35,228 bases of DNA from positions 1 to 35,228 of the forward strand of contig JAIPFM010000034.1 in the NCBI GenBank assembly GCA_021736645.1, given 5' to 3'. Every line of letters starts with the position of its first letter. The first letter of the stretch is position 1. The translations under genes were made by a program, and so were the position numbers. Source of the stretch: Phycisphaerae bacterium (GTDB lineage Bacteria; Planctomycetota; Phycisphaerae; Sedimentisphaerales; Anaerobacaceae). Below, one piece after another: positions 33,119 to 35,228 of this stretch. The notes under the pieces were generated by a model. That model saw nothing but the letters and a program-made list of their open reading frames with translations. It made no database searches and was not told where the DNA came from.

Positions 33119-33779
33119 GATTACTCTCCATGGCTTCCTGAGCACTGACCAGGGCCTTTTTCTTTTCGAGATTCTCCTTCACCATCTTCATGAGCACGAA
33201 CATGTCACGCTCATTCTCTTCGAGTCTGCTCTGAATATAGTGCACCGTCTCCTTGAGATCCGGGATGGCAATCTTTTCCAGGGCATTGACCTTGCGAATG
33301 GTCTTTTTGACTTCATTGGCCAGACGCAGCACAGAAATTTTGAGCTCGGACAGCTTGCCCAGGAGCTGCAGCGCCTCCTTGAAGCAGTTCAATGCATGAT
33401 CAATCCAGAAGCTCGTGCCCATGGGGCTGTAATACGGCATGTGCTCCTTGAATTCCGTGTCAATCACCGGTAGACTTACACCCATGACCCGCCTGGACCG
33501 TACTGTAATCTCCGTATTCATATACACTGCCCCGGTCAGATACTGAACCTTGAGCTTGCCCATATCAAAGACCGCCTGCTCCAGGGCCTCATAGGCCTTG
33601 GCCAGGGCCTTTTCCACACGGCCCTGATGATCGGCGGTCTGATCCACGAGACTGAGCAACTCGATGATCAGAATGTTTCGCTTCTGATCCAGCAGGTCAT
33701 ACCCCTGCTGTGCGAACTTAAGATCATGCTTAAGGCGCATCAGGTTCGTCTTGGTCGGTGCGTAATTTAATTGACTCAT
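33102..33779 (-). CDS. atpD: V/A-type ATPase subunit D
   Basis: Central-stalk subunit of a rotary V/A-type ATPase. The 225 residues are of normal length and mostly helical. The N-terminus NYAPTKTNLMRLKHDLKFAQQGYDLLDQKRNIL is the family hallmark (segments NYAPTKTNLMRLK and YDLLDQKRNIL). The C-terminal helix pairs with it in a coiled coil. It follows atpB after about 75 bases filled with 7-bp repeats. The ribosome site is weak (AAAGAAA). Here the name means the V/A-type D subunit, not the F-type beta subunit. Confidence 0.93.
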   Translation of the reverse strand: MSQLNYAPTKTNLMRLKHDLKFAQQGYDLLDQKRNILIIELLSLVDQTADHQGRVEKALAKAYEALEQAVFDMGKLKVQYLTGAVYMNTEITVRSRRVMGVSLPVIDTEFKEHMPYYSPMGTSFWIDHALNCFKEALQLLGKLSELKISVLRLANEVKKTIRKVNALEKIAIPDLKETVHYIQSRLEENERDMFVLMKMVKENLEKKKALVSAQEAMESNHESTR

Positions 33780-33783
33780 TTTC

Positions 33784-33850
33784 TTTAGTTTTCAGTTTTT
33801 GGTTTTCGGTTTTCAGTCCCTGACTACTGAACACTGAAAACTTAACACTG
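33784..33850. repeat. Heptanucleotide repeats in opposed orientation between atpB and atpD
   Basis: Five units on the plus strand (TTTAGTT, TTCAGTT, TTTGGTT, TTCGGTT, TTCAGTC; 33784-33818) are followed by three opposed units (ACTGAAC, ACTGAAA, ACTTAAC; 33826-33846). The transcript can pair GTTTTCAG with CTGAAAAC to form a hairpin between atpB and atpD. No T-run makes it a normal terminator. Confidence 0.75.
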
Positions 33851-33854
33851 TTTT

Positions 33855-35228
33855 CTAGCTTCCGTAGAACTTTTCGATCTCTTCGTCCGTGATACGATGC
33901 AGCTCTTCCACGGGCAGGGACCTGAGCACCTCCCAGCCAATGTCCAGGGTCTGTTCGATACTCCGGTTTTCGTCCTTGCCCTGGCACACGAATTTCTGCT
34001 CGAATTCGCGTCCAAACTCCAGGTAGCTGTGATCCAGAGGTGTCAGCTCCTCTTCTCCGATCACGGACGCCAGGTTTCGCACGTCCTTCACATAGCTGTA
34101 CGCGGCAAAGAGCTGGCTGGCCAGGTGCGGATGATCTTCACGCGTCATGCCTTCGCCGATGCCGTCCTTCATCAAACGTGACAAAGACGGCAGGCCGGCC
34201 ACTGGCGGATACAGGCCCCGTCCATCCATCTCCCGCTCGAACACGATCTGGCCCTCGGTGATGTAGCCGGACAGATCCGGAATCGGATGCGAAATATCGT
34301 CATTGGGCATGGTCAGGATCGGCAGAGATGTAATCGACCCCTTGTGTCCCTTGATCATGCCGGAGCGTTCATACAGTTCGGCGAGGTCGGAATAGAGATA
34401 CCCCGGATAGCCCTTGCGCGACGGGATCTCGCCGCGAATCGTGGAGATCTCTCGCAGGGATTCGCAATAGTTGGTCATGTCCGTCATGATCACGAGCACG
34501 TGCATGTCTTCATTAAACGCCAGATGCTCGGCCAGAGTCAGCGCCGTCCTGGGCGTGATCAAACGTTCAATGGACGGGTCGTCCGCCAGGGACAGAAACA
34601 GCGCCACATTGTCCAGCACACCACTTTCTTCAAAGGACCGTGTGAAGAACCGGGCCACGTCATGTTTGACACCCATGGCGGCGAACACCACGGCAAACTC
34701 GCTGTTGGACCCGCGGATCTTGGCCTGACGCGCGATCTGGGCGGCCAGCTCGTTGTGCGGCAGGCCGTTGCCCGAAAAGATCGGCAGCTTCTGACCGCGA
34801 ATCAAGGTGTTCATGCCGTCGATCACAGAAATGCCGGTCTGGATGAAGTCACGCGGGTACTGGCGTGCACAGGGATTGATGGCCATGCCGTTGACATCCA
34901 GTTCAATGTCACTGGCCTGGGCAGGGCCCCCGTCAATGGGCTGACCGAGACCATTGAACACGCGTCCCAGCATGGACTTCGAGAGTCCCAGCTTCAAGGG
35001 CTCCCCTGAGAATCGAATGCTGGTCCCGGGCAGGGTCAGGCCGGACGTGCCTTCAAACACCTGGACCACCACCACGTCTGTGGCCGATTCCAGGACAATG
35101 CCCAGTCGCACGTAGCCATTATGATCCACGCACTCGATCAGTTCGCGGTATCCCACAGGATGGGTCTTGCGCACAAAGATCAAGGGACCGTCGATTTTGT
35201 CGACGCCAATATATTCACGACCGGACAG
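33855..35228 (-). CDS. atpB: V/A-type ATPase subunit B (5' end cut by window edge)
   Basis: Non-catalytic nucleotide-binding subunit of the rotary ATPase head. The frame is open from the window edge: [18 protein letters not shown] is read upstream of a TTG at 35183 that can look like a start, and it matches the normal N-terminus of the family. Typical segments are [19 protein letters not shown], in which the P-loop is replaced as expected for subunit B, and [15 protein letters not shown]. The C-terminus ends EEIEKFYGS. The rest of the operon (atpA and others) should lie to the right of the window. Whether it pumps H+ or Na+ cannot be told without the c-ring subunit. Confidence 0.95.
   Translation of the reverse strand: MSGREYIGVDKIDGPLIFVRKTHPVGYRELIECVDHNGYVRLGIVLESATDVVVVQVFEGTSGLTLPGTSIRFSGEPLKLGLSKSMLGRVFNGLGQPIDGGPAQASDIELDVNGMAINPCARQYPRDFIQTGISVIDGMNTLIRGQKLPIFSGNGLPHNELAAQIARQAKIRGSNSEFAVVFAAMGVKHDVARFFTRSFEESGVLDNVALFLSLADDPSIERLITPRTALTLAEHLAFNEDMHVLVIMTDMTNYCESLREISTIRGEIPSRKGYPGYLYSDLAELYERSGMIKGHKGSITSLPILTMPNDDISHPIPDLSGYITEGQIVFEREMDGRGLYPPVAGLPSLSRLMKDGIGEGMTREDHPHLASQLFAAYSYVKDVRNLASVIGEEELTPLDHSYLEFGREFEQKFVCQGKDENRSIEQTLDIGWEVLRSLPVEELHRITDEEIEKFYGS

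Overview
The window looks like chromosomal DNA of a Gram-negative, probably anaerobic bacterium. It is protein-dense, of moderate GC, and contains no rRNA, tRNA, CRISPR array or intact mobile element that I can see. Clues to lineage are an outer-membrane porin of the coiled-coil 'putative porin' kind, an anaerobic-type sulfatase maturase, a V/A-type ATPase, a DUF1080-plus-metallopeptidase secreted protein, and a YtrA-type GntR/ABC operon ending in a membrane protein with a zinc ribbon. Together these suggest the PVC superphylum (planctomycete- or Kiritimatiella-like) or Desulfobacterota. This is inference from gene style and the phylum is not settled.

Layout. (1) 1-5440: phosphate module on the minus strand, pstS-pstC-pstA-pstB (pstB cut by the window edge), preceded by a separately transcribed porin. 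The pstS and porin promoters share the same architecture: four repeats at exact 11-bp spacing, then 11 bp to the -10. They look like matched Pho boxes, making the porin a likely phosphate-starvation porin. (2) 5800-7687: a radical SAM sulfatase-maturase-like gene divergent from a stand-alone MetH reactivation-domain protein. (3) 7724-10739: K+ uptake pair trkH-trkA, then a PrxQ/Bcp peroxiredoxin. (4) 10954-15382, minus strand: mutY, an RRM RNA-binding protein, an AhbC/NirJ-like radical SAM/SPASM protein, a GGQ release-factor-like protein and a secreted propeller-like protein. (5) 15694-19373: a self-regulated GntR-ABC-permease operon with an unusual fourth protein. (6) 19830-23380: a small coiled-coil protein, exported MsrB-MsrA, a secreted DUF1080/HExxH protein and mazG. 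(7) 23420-28933: a giant 1837-residue GH13-like plus GT5 protein. (8) 29137-32022: a PIF1-family helicase and a small histidine-kinase-type ATPase-domain protein. (9) 32044-35228: the tail of a V/A-ATPase operon (atpB, atpD) continuing into a universal stress protein, followed by a PTS EIIA-type protein.

The most notable items are the GH13-GT5 giant, whose domain order resembles fungal alpha-1,3-glucan synthase; the paired Pho promoters; a dispersed family of 7-bp tandem repeats lying near the 3' ends of genes; and the YtrA-type transporter operon with its palindromic operator on the promoter.
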